A stretch of 64,000 nucleotides of DNA from Acidimicrobiales bacterium (lineage in GTDB: Bacteria; Actinomycetota; Acidimicrobiia; Acidimicrobiales; SZUA-35). The stretch is from NCBI GenBank assembly GCA_020629155.1, contig JAHDDW010000001.1, positions 46,497 through 110,496 of the forward strand, given 5' to 3'. The position numbers were made by a program, and so were the translations under genes. Below, piece by piece: positions 28,500-36,502 of this stretch. The notes under the pieces were generated by a model, which was given only the letters and a program-made list of their open reading frames with translations, did not search any database and was not told where the DNA came from. Numbering within the stretch: position 1 is the first letter of the stretch; the number at the start of each line of letters is the position of its first letter.

Positions 28500-29222
28500 T
28501 TAGCCCTTTATTGCTGGGGTGGTTTGAACAGCGCGTTGCAGGGCAAGCACTTCTTTGGGTTGCAGCAGGCGATAGCCGCCTGGAGCAAGGTTCGGATCTT
28601 TTAACGGGCCGATCTGTGTCCGCACTAGACGAGTCACTTTGTGACCAACTGCATCACACATCCGTCGCACTTGACGATTCTTGCCTTCATGGATAGTTAT
28701 CCGCAATGCTTCAGGAGCTAACAACGCAACTTTAGCAGGCGCTGTCATGCCATCATCAAGTTCTACCCCTTCACGCAATTGACGCAACGCCGCCCGACTT
28801 GGCGTGCCTTGCACCTGCACCACATACTCTTTTTCGACACCAAACGACGGGTGTGTCAACCGATGCGCTAACGCTCCATCATTTGTCAACAAAAGCAGCC
28901 CTTCTGAGTCCATATCTAACCTGCCGACAGGAAATATGCGCACCTCATCAGGCACAAGAGAAGTAACGACTTTACGCCCATGCGTATCAGAAGCAGTAGT
29001 TACAACACCTGTTGGTTTGTTTAACAAATAGGTAACGGCATCAGGTTTGGCCGACAAGACGCTACCATCGACAGTGATCTCGTCATCTTCACTTGCTTTA
29101 TCGCCGAGCGTAGCGACTTTCTGATTCAGAAGGACTCGCCCTTCGGCAATCATTTCTTCACATACTCGACGGCTCGCAACGCCAATACGCGCCATCACTT
29201 TTTGCAAACGCTCTTGTGTCAT
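28500..29222 (-). CDS. rluB: Ribosomal large-subunit pseudouridine synthase B
   Basis: An RsuA/RluB-type pseudouridine synthase that modifies 23S rRNA. The N-terminal S4 domain (LQKVMARIGVASRRVCEEMIAEGRVLLNQ) precedes the catalytic PVGRLDMDSEGLLLLTNDG (catalytic Asp) and GKNRQVRRMCDAVGHKVTRLVRTQIG. 240 residues. The ATG overlaps the scpB stop by four bases (ATGA). The order scpA-scpB-rluB is common in Gram-positive bacteria. Confidence 0.93.
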   Translation of the reverse strand: MTQERLQKVMARIGVASRRVCEEMIAEGRVLLNQKVATLGDKASEDDEITVDGSVLSAKPDAVTYLLNKPTGVVTTASDTHGRKVVTSLVPDEVRIFPVGRLDMDSEGLLLLTNDGALAHRLTHPSFGVEKEYVVQVQGTPSRAALRQLREGVELDDGMTAPAKVALLAPEALRITIHEGKNRQVRRMCDAVGHKVTRLVRTQIGPLKDPNLAPGGYRLLQPKEVLALQRAVQTTPAIKG

Positions 29223-29995
29223 GCTGCTGCGTTGTCCTCAGGTTGCCCAAGCTCCGATTGTTCTGACTCTGATTGTTCTGACCCAGCACCCTCGACAACC
29301 GCTATATCTTCTTTGCTTTGCGCTTCAGCAGATGGCTCTGATTCATCACCAACGAGAAGCGTCTGTTCTAATGCTTCAACCATTTGCGCAGACGGAACGA
29401 AATCACCTAACGGCGGCAACGACGCAAGCGACGGCAAACCAAGCTGTTCTAAGAAAAACTGGCTTGTTCCTAAAAGTGTTGCCTGTCCAGGGCCATCATC
29501 TTGACCTTTTTCTTCGATATAGCCGCGCTGCAACAACGTACGCAGCACACCATCGGCATTTACGCCTCTTATAGCGCTCACTTGCGAACGAGACAACGGC
29601 TGTTTGTAAGCGACGATTGAAAGGGTTTCAAGCGCAGCAGATGACAGTCTCGTAGCAGACCCTTCCATAGCAAACCGCTCAACATATTCAGCTAAATCTT
29701 CCCTGGTCTGATAACGCCAGCCACCTGCTACATGAGCAAACGAAAAACCAGACCGACGAGCATCGTAATCATCTGCTAACTCTTGACAGTGTTTAGCAAT
29801 AACGTTGACAGACAACTCTAGAAGTTGTGCAAGTAACTGCTCGGGCACAGGACTAGCAGAAACTAAAACAATAGCTTCAATAGCTCTTTTCGCTTCCGAA
29901 AAGTCATGCGGAACAGCCACTTTTTCTCGCAAATCGATCGCTGCGTCAGCCGATACCACTTCTTCTAGCTTTTCTTCAGTTTGCATCTCTGCCAT
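29219..29995 (-). CDS. scpB: Segregation and condensation protein B
   Basis: Kleisin-associated winged-helix subunit of the SMC condensin, needed for chromosome compaction and segregation. The core reads AIEAIVLVSASPVPEQLLAQLL, GWRYQTREDLAEYVERF and LSIVAYKQPLSRSQVSAIRGVN, typical of ScpB. I use ATG 29995, four bases beyond the scpA stop and preceded by AAGGG; a further in-frame ATG at 30010 would overlap scpA. The C-terminal 40 residues are Ser/Glu/Gln-rich and likely disordered. Confidence 0.93.
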   Translation of the reverse strand: MAEMQTEEKLEEVVSADAAIDLREKVAVPHDFSEAKRAIEAIVLVSASPVPEQLLAQLLELSVNVIAKHCQELADDYDARRSGFSFAHVAGGWRYQTREDLAEYVERFAMEGSATRLSSAALETLSIVAYKQPLSRSQVSAIRGVNADGVLRTLLQRGYIEEKGQDDGPGQATLLGTSQFFLEQLGLPSLASLPPLGDFVPSAQMVEALEQTLLVGDESEPSAEAQSKEDIAVVEGAGSEQSESEQSELGQPEDNAAA

Positions 29996-29999
29996 TTCT

Positions 30000-30779
30000 T
30001 TACCCTTCATAACTATCTACGCCTGCTAATGCCATTTCACCTGAGGCATTGTCGCCAGCCCAGCTGATCGACAGATCGCCGAAACATTCTTGCTGCTCAA
30101 GCACAACAAGACCCTGTTTAAATAGTTCTAACACGGCGAGAAAACGTACAACAACTTCGAGGCGTTCCATATCTTCATCGATAAACGATCGAAATGTTTG
30201 CTTGCCTGCGTCAGGCAACACGGCAGCAAACTCGCTGATAGCGTCAGCGACACTCACCTTGATTTTTGCGACATGGTGCAACGATACTTGCGGACGAGGT
30301 TTTTCAGATGCGACCCGCAGGAACGCTCGCCGCAATTTAGCTGTTGTCATCCCCGCAAGCGGATCAGGCGAAAGATCAAGAAACTGCTCTTCCAAACCAC
30401 TGGTTCTAGGCACGACAAGCTGCGCTTGTTCAAAAAGAGCAACAAGCACTTTGGAAGCGTCTTTAAACGTTTTACATTCCAAAAGACGAGATAGCAATAA
30501 ATCTCGTTCTTCCCAAAGACCAAGCTCTTCGTCTAAGTCGTGCTCTTTATCGCTTGGCAATAAACGACGACATTTAAGCTCGATGAGTGTCGAGGCAATC
30601 AGAAGAAACTCTGTAGATATTTCTAAATCATACGTTTCCATTTTGGCGAGCTCGGCCAGATAGGCATCAACAATTTCACCAAGTTTAATCTCGTAAAGGT
30701 CGACATCGTTTTTCAAAATAAGATGCAACAGCAGGTCAAACGGACCTTGGAATACTTCTGTTTCGACCTTATACGACAC
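30000..30779 (-). CDS. scpA: Segregation and condensation protein A
   Basis: The kleisin subunit that bridges SMC heads. The N-terminus FQGPFDLLLHLILKNDVDLYEI and the following ISTEFLLIASTLIELKCRRLLP are diagnostic. A C-terminal winged-helix part (FLAVLELFKQGLVVLEQQECFGDL) is present. GTG start at 30779, 259 residues. First gene of the scpA-scpB-rluB operon. No parA or smc gene is in the window. Confidence 0.93.
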   Translation of the reverse strand: MSYKVETEVFQGPFDLLLHLILKNDVDLYEIKLGEIVDAYLAELAKMETYDLEISTEFLLIASTLIELKCRRLLPSDKEHDLDEELGLWEERDLLLSRLLECKTFKDASKVLVALFEQAQLVVPRTSGLEEQFLDLSPDPLAGMTTAKLRRAFLRVASEKPRPQVSLHHVAKIKVSVADAISEFAAVLPDAGKQTFRSFIDEDMERLEVVVRFLAVLELFKQGLVVLEQQECFGDLSISWAGDNASGEMALAGVDSYEG

Positions 30780-30846
30780 CTGTCCATTCTAGCAGACTGC
30801 CAGCATGAACGAACGTTTAGCAACGTTAGAAGCGTTCCCAACAACT

Positions 30847-30881
30847 TCTGTAGCGAAAGCAGCATGTGCCTTCGCTACAGA
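30847..30881 (-). terminator. Inverted repeat downstream of rtcB
   Basis: Perfect 11-bp arms TCTGTAGCGAA (30847-30857) and its complement (30871-30881), with further pairing (GCA/TGC) inside the spacer. It lies 20 bases beyond the rtcB stop and upstream of scpA. No T-run follows, so it may act with Rho or as a 3' stabiliser. Confidence 0.55.
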
Positions 30882-30900
30882 GCAACTATCTGAACCGATG

Positions 30901-32166
30901 CTATGTACCTTTGTAGTTCAAAATAGTTTCTAGTCGATGTTCAATGTCAACAAGGTCACGCTGGTTTGCCATAACTTCACTGATGTCTTTATAGGCATCT
31001 GGATGTTCGTCAAGTAAGGCATCGGCGTTGTCGTTCCAGGCAATATTTTCCATGCGTGTTTGCAACGACTCGGTGCTTAACTGCTTGCGCGCCGCACGAC
31101 GCGACAATCTACGTCCAGCACCATGGGAAGCTGAACGATACGATGCGGCGTTGCCCAAACCAGACACAATAAACGACCCTGTCGCCATTGAACCGGGGAT
31201 CACACCCCAGTTACCGAGCGACGCATCGATAGCGCCTTTGCGAGTAACCCACACTTGCTGGCCACCGTGGGATTCACATGACGCATAGTTATGGTGACAC
31301 TGAATCTGTTTGCCCTCAGCCACGAAACCTACCTTCATTCCAGCAGCTTCCATAACCTTGCCGACAACACCAAGCACTGCTTTCATCATCTGCGCACGGT
31401 TTTCAAACGCATAATCTTGCGCCCATAACATGCCATCGATATAGCGAGCAAACTCGTCGGTGCCTTGCACAAACGAAGCCAAATCAGGATCTTCAAGCGG
31501 TGTGTCTAACGCTTTTTTCATCATGTTTCGAGCACGTCCGATATGTTCTTGTGCAAACAAGTTTCCAGGGCCACGCGAACCTGAATGAAGCACTATCCAT
31601 ACCTGGTCTGTTTCGTCGGTTGCCAACTCGATGAAGTGGTTACCTCCACCAAGTGTTCCGAACTGACCCGATATTTTCTTTGCGTTAAACTTCTCGCTTC
31701 GCACATCAGGAGCATCGCGAATCAGCTGTTCAAGCTTTTTAGAACGCACCGCACGGTCGTGTGACCCAGCAGTTCGTTTCCCTTTGCGAGGTTGGCCAGC
31801 TGGCACCGCTTTCGCAATCTGTGCATGCATTTTTGGCAGCTGCGCATCGACCTGATCACGAGTAAACACCGTTTTTTGGGCGATCATACCGCAACCAATA
31901 TCGACACCAACCGCTGCTGGAATGATCGCATCTTTTGTTGCAACGACCGAACCGATTGTTGCGCCCATGCCAACATGCGCATCAGCCATCAACGCTAGAG
32001 GTTTCTCAACGATAGATAACGCTGCTGTTCGCTGCGCCTGCGCTAACGTGCCACCGTCAAGGTCACTCGCCCAGCTCAGCACGTTACCTTGCTGCATTGG
32101 AAGCTCTCGCGATTTCTCGTTCTGCACGTTTTGTTCGTTTACTGAAGTATCTTGTGAATCTATCAT
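30901..32166 (-). CDS. rtcB: RtcB-family RNA ligase
   Basis: Joins 2',3'-cyclic phosphate (or 3'-phosphate) and 5'-OH RNA ends using GTP and Mn. Metal and guanylylation motifs are visible: VGVDIGCGM (metal Cys), GTLGGGNHFIEL, VLHSGSRGPGN, and near the C-terminus SYRSASHGAGR with GRRLSRRAAR. I choose ATG 32166 because GGAGGTGCC precedes it at ideal spacing; an upstream in-frame start at 32193 lies beyond that ribosome site. 421 residues. No archease or RtcA/RtcR gene is nearby. A truncated copy of its 5' end lies at 33,345-33,640. Confidence 0.92.
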   Translation of the reverse strand: MIDSQDTSVNEQNVQNEKSRELPMQQGNVLSWASDLDGGTLAQAQRTAALSIVEKPLALMADAHVGMGATIGSVVATKDAIIPAAVGVDIGCGMIAQKTVFTRDQVDAQLPKMHAQIAKAVPAGQPRKGKRTAGSHDRAVRSKKLEQLIRDAPDVRSEKFNAKKISGQFGTLGGGNHFIELATDETDQVWIVLHSGSRGPGNLFAQEHIGRARNMMKKALDTPLEDPDLASFVQGTDEFARYIDGMLWAQDYAFENRAQMMKAVLGVVGKVMEAAGMKVGFVAEGKQIQCHHNYASCESHGGQQVWVTRKGAIDASLGNWGVIPGSMATGSFIVSGLGNAASYRSASHGAGRRLSRRAARKQLSTESLQTRMENIAWNDNADALLDEHPDAYKDISEVMANQRDLVDIEHRLETILNYKGT

Positions 32167-32230
32167 TGTTGGCACCTCCTTACGGGCCGACACACCAACA
32201 TAGACCTAGTTCAAAACTTGAGCAAACGAA

Positions 32231-33217
32231 TTAACTAAGGCGACGCCGCAAAGGTATAGCCCAGCGAGCAAAACGCATTTTTTGATAAAATGTGTTTCTA
32301 ATTTGCTTCCGCTCTTTCCAAACCTGAGCAAAGACGATCCCAACCATTATTGCCACTGCTAAAGAAAGAAAAGGGTTCGGGTTAGTGATAAGTTTGCTCA
32401 AAAAACTTTTCGCCTGAAAATGACACAAATAAATAAACAACGAGCTCAACGCAATCTTCGTTACAAGACCTACCAATAGTTCTGGGAACTTAATCGTTGA
32501 GGTCCACAACGCAGCAAAACCACCAATTAATAGCAACGGAGCAATCGTTGACTGTTCAAATAACAGAGGCGATGACACCAAAATAATTGATGTGCTAGCA
32601 AGCAGCTTTTGTTTCATAGAATCGCTATATGCGATCAATCCACCTAGGACGAAAATGGGAAAGTAAAGATGCGGCAAACGATTAAGCAGATCTGATGTAT
32701 CAAAGAAATACATAGAAGCTGTTCTCACCATAAATGAAATCAGTACAGCTCCTAAGAAAAAGTTAAAAGGTTGAGCAAATAGGTACCGCCGAGTTGGCCC
32801 ATACGCTAGTAAGACGCCGAGAAGAACAAACATTTGCACGAGCACGTCAATGAACCAATACGTTAACCCTCCTGCATAGCCAGGACCCACAAAATTGCTT
32901 ACAAAAAATATGCTATAGACATGAAATTCGCGTACAAGAATGAACACAAAACCTATATAAAGAACGCTAGGAACTAAAAGTTTTCGCATATAACGCCCGT
33001 ATGGTTGCAGATACTGTGTCGTTTTTGTGTTGGCAGAAGTGTTAATTTTAGGCATCATAAACTGCACAAAATTATACCCAGAAAGAAGAAAAAGATATCC
33101 CGATCCTCCTGGCAAGTTCAACGCACCAAAATGGCTAGCCACTATTGAAATAATTGCGAATGCACGAAACAAAATGGAAACATCAAGCTCGACCAAAGAC
33201 AGTCTTTCTAGCTTCAT
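32231..33217 (-). CDS. Acyltransferase 3-family membrane protein
   Basis: An integral membrane O-acyltransferase of the OafA/NodX type, about ten hydrophobic segments in 328 residues. The N-terminal RAFAIISIVASHFGALNLPGGSG places the conserved Arg and His, followed by LFLLSGYNFVQFMMP. Such enzymes acetylate cell-surface sugars. The gene looks AT-rich compared with rtcB. It is flanked by intact rtcB on one side and a truncated rtcB copy on the other, so it is probably an insertion. A run of eight G residues lies just before the ATG. Confidence 0.8.
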   Translation of the reverse strand: MKLERLSLVELDVSILFRAFAIISIVASHFGALNLPGGSGYLFLLSGYNFVQFMMPKINTSANTKTTQYLQPYGRYMRKLLVPSVLYIGFVFILVREFHVYSIFFVSNFVGPGYAGGLTYWFIDVLVQMFVLLGVLLAYGPTRRYLFAQPFNFFLGAVLISFMVRTASMYFFDTSDLLNRLPHLYFPIFVLGGLIAYSDSMKQKLLASTSIILVSSPLLFEQSTIAPLLLIGGFAALWTSTIKFPELLVGLVTKIALSSLFIYLCHFQAKSFLSKLITNPNPFLSLAVAIMVGIVFAQVWKERKQIRNTFYQKMRFARWAIPLRRRLS

Positions 33218-33221
33218 ACAT

Positions 33222-33229
33222 CCCCCCCC
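33222..33229 (-). promoter_or_regulatory. G8 tract in the ribosome-binding region of the acyltransferase gene
   Basis: On the minus strand the sequence before ATG 33217 is AGGGGGGGGATGT, so the Shine-Dalgarno itself is a homopolymer of eight G (plus strand C8). Slippage would change the strength and spacing of the ribosome site without touching the coding frame. Confidence 0.6.
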
Positions 33230-33344
33230 TGAAACGGCTAACAGACACTATTTCAACACAGTATAGTTTCGATAAGGGGGACCCCACTAACTTTGGATGC
33301 TACAGCTACTTTATATCTTCTTGAGAAAAAATTGTCTGTATCGT

Positions 33345-33640
33345 CTGCGCCCATGCCAACGTGCGTATCAGCCATCAACGCTAGAGGTTTCTCAACGATA
33401 GATAACGCTGCTGTTCGCTGCGCCTGCGCTAACGTGCCACCATCAAGGTCACTCGCCCAGCTGAGCACGTTGCCTTGCAACATCGGAAGCTCTTACTTCT
33501 CGCTTTGTTTTTTCTGTTCATCTGCTGTGTGCTGTGGATCTATCATCGGTGGCACCTCATCATAGCTCAGACGCCGCTAGGGCTAACAGCCGACACAAAA
33601 ACAAACATAGACCTTGTTCAAAACCTGAGCAAGTTAAATT
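33345..33640 (-). pseudogene. Truncated copy of the rtcB 5' region
   Basis: This stretch matches rtcB codons 1 to about 75 plus its leader (31,960-32,232). The inner part (33,346-33,478) differs at only about five positions by eye; the 5' coding part is more diverged. The start ATG (33547) persists, but a TAA stops translation after 17 codons, and the Shine-Dalgarno is lost. Homology ends after ...THVGMGA. It is in the same orientation as rtcB and occupies most of the 420-bp gap between the acyltransferase and OtsA-like genes; nothing else is seen there. Confidence 0.85.
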
Positions 33641-35441
33641 AGGCAGCCCGAGATGAACTTGTAGAATTTTGATCGTGATTACCTGCAATACCAAGGGATA
33701 TAGCAGGGGCTTTAAAGTCTCGAGTACCTTTACTTCCGGAACATGAAACTCTCTTAACAATTCTTTGCGCCCAGTCCTTAACTGTATGACTCCTCAGAGC
33801 CTTTCTCATAGCGACCATTCGGGCTTTTGCAGCTGGACTTCCAGATATCTGAACTGCTTGTTTAATGCCCTTTGCTACATCTTCGGCTGTTGGCAACACT
33901 TGGATCGCTTTTTGCAGCACTTGCGCAGCACCTATAGTATTCGTCATAACAACGACTCCTACGTTGTCATAACACATAGAGACGAACTCTTGAACCGCCA
34001 TATTCATGCCGTCTTTGTAGGGAGTGAATAAGCCGATGACCTTTTTATGTGAACGGACTAATGCCGCTAGTTGTCGTGTGTCATGAGACTCTTTGCGGAA
34101 TTCGAATGTTAAGCCTTTAGAACACCAATTATCTTGTATTTCTTTCACACGCCCTTCAACGCCAGGAATAAATTCGTCATATCCACTTAGCTCATCGCGA
34201 CCTGTTGAAGCAGCTACCATTGTGATATGCACCTTGTTGGGATCCAGTTCTCCTGCTTCCAACATTTTTTTGATAGCTTTCAGACGAATTTCAAAACCTT
34301 TTGTATATTCAAGACGCTCCCAAGAAACCAGATGCACACTATCATCTGCCCAATCGTTAACCTCTCTAATACAGGCTGGGGAAAGACTGATGCGATAGTC
34401 AAGTTCTTCTACCAAATTTTTGATTTCAACTTCGTCCCCGTTTTGCTCACGGAGAGCATCGATTTTTTCTTTCAGTTGTGGAATTTCACTAATTTCTTTA
34501 ACAAGTTTCTTTATTGCGTCAGATAAAGTTTCATCATTCTCAATTTCTACAAGAGTTCGTCTTCCATCTTTAATTTCTTGGATAATACCGTCTGCCGCAT
34601 CTGCATTCCGAGCAAGCTTCTCCCAGCCATCTACATCAACGCCTATTGGATTAGCATCTACGAATATCTCTCTGCCATCTAGATTTAGGGTCGCATTGTT
34701 ATCAGCGCCGACAACATGATTCTCTCCGATACCTAACCATTTGAGAACATCAATTAAATTTTGAACGTATTCAGGGCTATGACAGCCAACATAGTCTGCT
34801 CCAAGTTTACCCAGGATCTCTTCTTTATACGCCTTTCGAGCGTCTTCAGGCCAGGTAGCCCACTCATCTTGCAGGTGTTTCAAACTAGGAAACCTTGAAT
34901 GTTGGAAATATCCGACACGAACGTCAGGTCGAAGAAATCTTAAGAACTTCGGGACTAAAGAAACTTGGTAGTCGTGAACTTCCACCGTTGCACCCTCAGC
35001 CAATTCTTTACTTAGCTCCTTGGCCATACGCATTTGTATTTGCAGAGACTGAATATATGATACTCCACTCCATAAGTACTTAACATATTTCAAGAAGCTG
35101 TTTATCTCATGGTCTAACGGCCAGTTCCTTCCATTTGCATGTTCATTATAATGCCCTTTATTTTCAGCTTCGCTGATTCCAACCTTATGGAGTGCAATAT
35201 TATCGATAGTAATTTCTTTTTTTTCAACTGGGTCGTATAAACCTAAATCATCATCCATTACCTCGAAACAGAACCAATGAATTACTGCTTCATCAGGTTG
35301 TCCTGCCATTACTCCACGAACCAAGCCTCCAGTAGCAACTTTGCCCTTTTTAATTGGCGAACCGTTAGAAACTACGGCATGTTCAACTTCGCCAAATTTT
35401 TGTGGACTTGACCAGAAGGTTCCCATTCGATGATTATACAT
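33639..35441 (-). CDS. otsA: GT20 glycosyltransferase, trehalose-6-phosphate synthase-like
   Basis: OtsA joins UDP-glucose and glucose-6-phosphate. Family features: TGGLVRGV near the start, VEVHDYQVSLVPKFLRFLRPD, GYFQHSRFPS, NPIGVDVDGW, SWERLEYTKGFEIRLKA and LFTPYKDGMNMAVQEFV. Between NPIGVDVDGW and SWERLEY lies an insertion of roughly 85 residues, helical and charged (EIPQLKEKIDALREQN), absent from ordinary OtsA. I place the start at ATG 35441; ATG 35426 or TTG 35474 are possible. No otsB phosphatase is adjacent. It might be a related GT20 enzyme such as glucosylglycerol-phosphate synthase, so the symbol is tentative. Confidence 0.75.
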   Translation of the reverse strand: MYNHRMGTFWSSPQKFGEVEHAVVSNGSPIKKGKVATGGLVRGVMAGQPDEAVIHWFCFEVMDDDLGLYDPVEKKEITIDNIALHKVGISEAENKGHYNEHANGRNWPLDHEINSFLKYVKYLWSGVSYIQSLQIQMRMAKELSKELAEGATVEVHDYQVSLVPKFLRFLRPDVRVGYFQHSRFPSLKHLQDEWATWPEDARKAYKEEILGKLGADYVGCHSPEYVQNLIDVLKWLGIGENHVVGADNNATLNLDGREIFVDANPIGVDVDGWEKLARNADAADGIIQEIKDGRRTLVEIENDETLSDAIKKLVKEISEIPQLKEKIDALREQNGDEVEIKNLVEELDYRISLSPACIREVNDWADDSVHLVSWERLEYTKGFEIRLKAIKKMLEAGELDPNKVHITMVAASTGRDELSGYDEFIPGVEGRVKEIQDNWCSKGLTFEFRKESHDTRQLAALVRSHKKVIGLFTPYKDGMNMAVQEFVSMCYDNVGVVVMTNTIGAAQVLQKAIQVLPTAEDVAKGIKQAVQISGSPAAKARMVAMRKALRSHTVKDWAQRIVKRVSCSGSKGTRDFKAPAISLGIAGNHDQNSTSSSRAA

Positions 35442-35528
35442 AAACAAGCAACCACACCCTACAGTTATTATCAATTAGGAAGATTTACTTGCGATCACCC
35501 ATCACTATTTATGATTGCAGGAAGCCCA

Positions 35529-35882
35529 CTATTGTGTGCCACAGGTGGTGATTTCTGCCTTGATGTCTGAAACGGCTCTAACATCAAGCATAAGAAACTC
35601 TAAATCTTTGCCAGCACATGCAGCATCATCCCAGACTTCGATAAGCTCTATTTCGGAACATCCTCGACCTTCGAGAATTTCAGAAGAACCGCTGTAATAG
35701 ATGCCGTTACCTTCGAAAGACAGCTCTGAGATGTCTTCTGGGACTTCGCACGTTTTTACAAACGCTAGCTCGTTAATGCTGACAGAAGCAATCGTATCGG
35801 AAGCCTCACTTTTTTCAGAACCGCCACAGGCGGCAGCCAACAAAACAAACCCTACGATGAGACACTTACTGAATATCGACAT
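35529..35882 (-). CDS. Small lipoprotein of unknown function
   Basis: 117 residues. MSIFSKCLIVGFVLLAAACGG is a type II signal peptide with lipobox AAAC. The mature part has four cysteines (VKTCEV, GRGCSE, DAACAG, ITTCGT) that could form two disulfides outside the cell. No family recognised. It lies between the OtsA-like gene and a PIN module on the same strand. Confidence 0.65.
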   Translation of the reverse strand: MSIFSKCLIVGFVLLAAACGGSEKSEASDTIASVSINELAFVKTCEVPEDISELSFEGNGIYYSGSSEILEGRGCSEIELIEVWDDAACAGKDLEFLMLDVRAVSDIKAEITTCGTQ

Positions 35883-35947
35883 ACTGGCAACCTACAACAA
35901 AAATCTATCAAAACAACTTATTCAAACAGTCAAGCGCTCGCTTTATC

Positions 35948-36307
35948 TTACGATTGATACGTCTCGAACCGAGCACCCAGTTTTGCCATGTCGTCAGGGT
36001 CAGAAGTTACGATAAAAGTACCTACTTTTTCAGCGACGACAGCTAGATGAGCCTCGACGACATCAGAGGTCGAACTTTCAGCCAACCTTCGACCAACTTC
36101 CACAGAGTTATCAAGCGGACAGACTTCAAAGCAGCGGACAGCTCGTGCAAGATTTGCTTGTCGGACTGGCTGACGCCAAACCTGAGCAAGTACAGGATGC
36201 GTTGTGTATATTTCTTCACCCCGCTCGACTGCTCTTTCTAGTAAAGCCCAAAGAGGAGAGTTTAAATTTTCACCGTCAACAATAAACGGACCAGCGTCCA
36301 CTATCAA
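35948..36307 (-). CDS. PIN-domain toxin
   Basis: A third predicted PIN RNase, 119 residues. MIVDAGPFIVDG holds the first Asp, TTHPVLAQVWRQPVRQ occupies the middle region and SSTSDVVEAHLAVVAE plus FIVTSDPDDMAKLG the C-terminal acidic residues. It overlaps the antitoxin gene by four bases. It lies at the 3' end of the tsa gene run and may be co-transcribed with tsaD. Confidence 0.82.
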   Translation of the reverse strand: MIVDAGPFIVDGENLNSPLWALLERAVERGEEIYTTHPVLAQVWRQPVRQANLARAVRCFEVCPLDNSVEVGRRLAESSTSDVVEAHLAVVAEKVGTFIVTSDPDDMAKLGARFETYQS

Positions 36308-36477
36308 CGCTTCACCCCTTGCCTATCCAAAACTGAATCAGCCCACTCCAAATAACTGTTATCAATAGGACCTTCATCGGCCTCCCAAGAACTAACAAGA
36401 TCAAGCAATGCACGGCTGCGGCGCCTCCGTTTAACCTCAGCAAGCAACGATCTTTTGATCGTCCATCGGCACGGCAA
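36304..36477 (-). CDS. Probable antitoxin of the adjacent PIN toxin
   Basis: The frame reads RWTIKRSLLAEVKRRRRSRALLDLVSSWEADEG..., a plausible short ribbon-helix-helix followed by an acidic toxin-binding tail, as in antitoxins upstream of this toxin class. The start is uncertain. TTG 36477 gives 57 residues; the same frame is open to 36558 but would overlap tsaD by 56 bases with residues unlike an antitoxin. A GTG at 36506 overlaps the tsaD stop (GTGA) but is in another frame. Confidence 0.55.
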   Translation of the reverse strand: MPCRWTIKRSLLAEVKRRRRSRALLDLVSSWEADEGPIDNSYLEWADSVLDRQGVKR

Positions 36478-36502
36478 ATATCGTCTAATGAAACGCAAGA
36501 CT

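Noticed and set aside
33253-33483. Short open frame resembling the RtcB N-terminus as an independent gene
   Set aside because: It is the continuation of the truncated rtcB copy after an in-frame stop, without start codon context, and ends in unrelated sequence.
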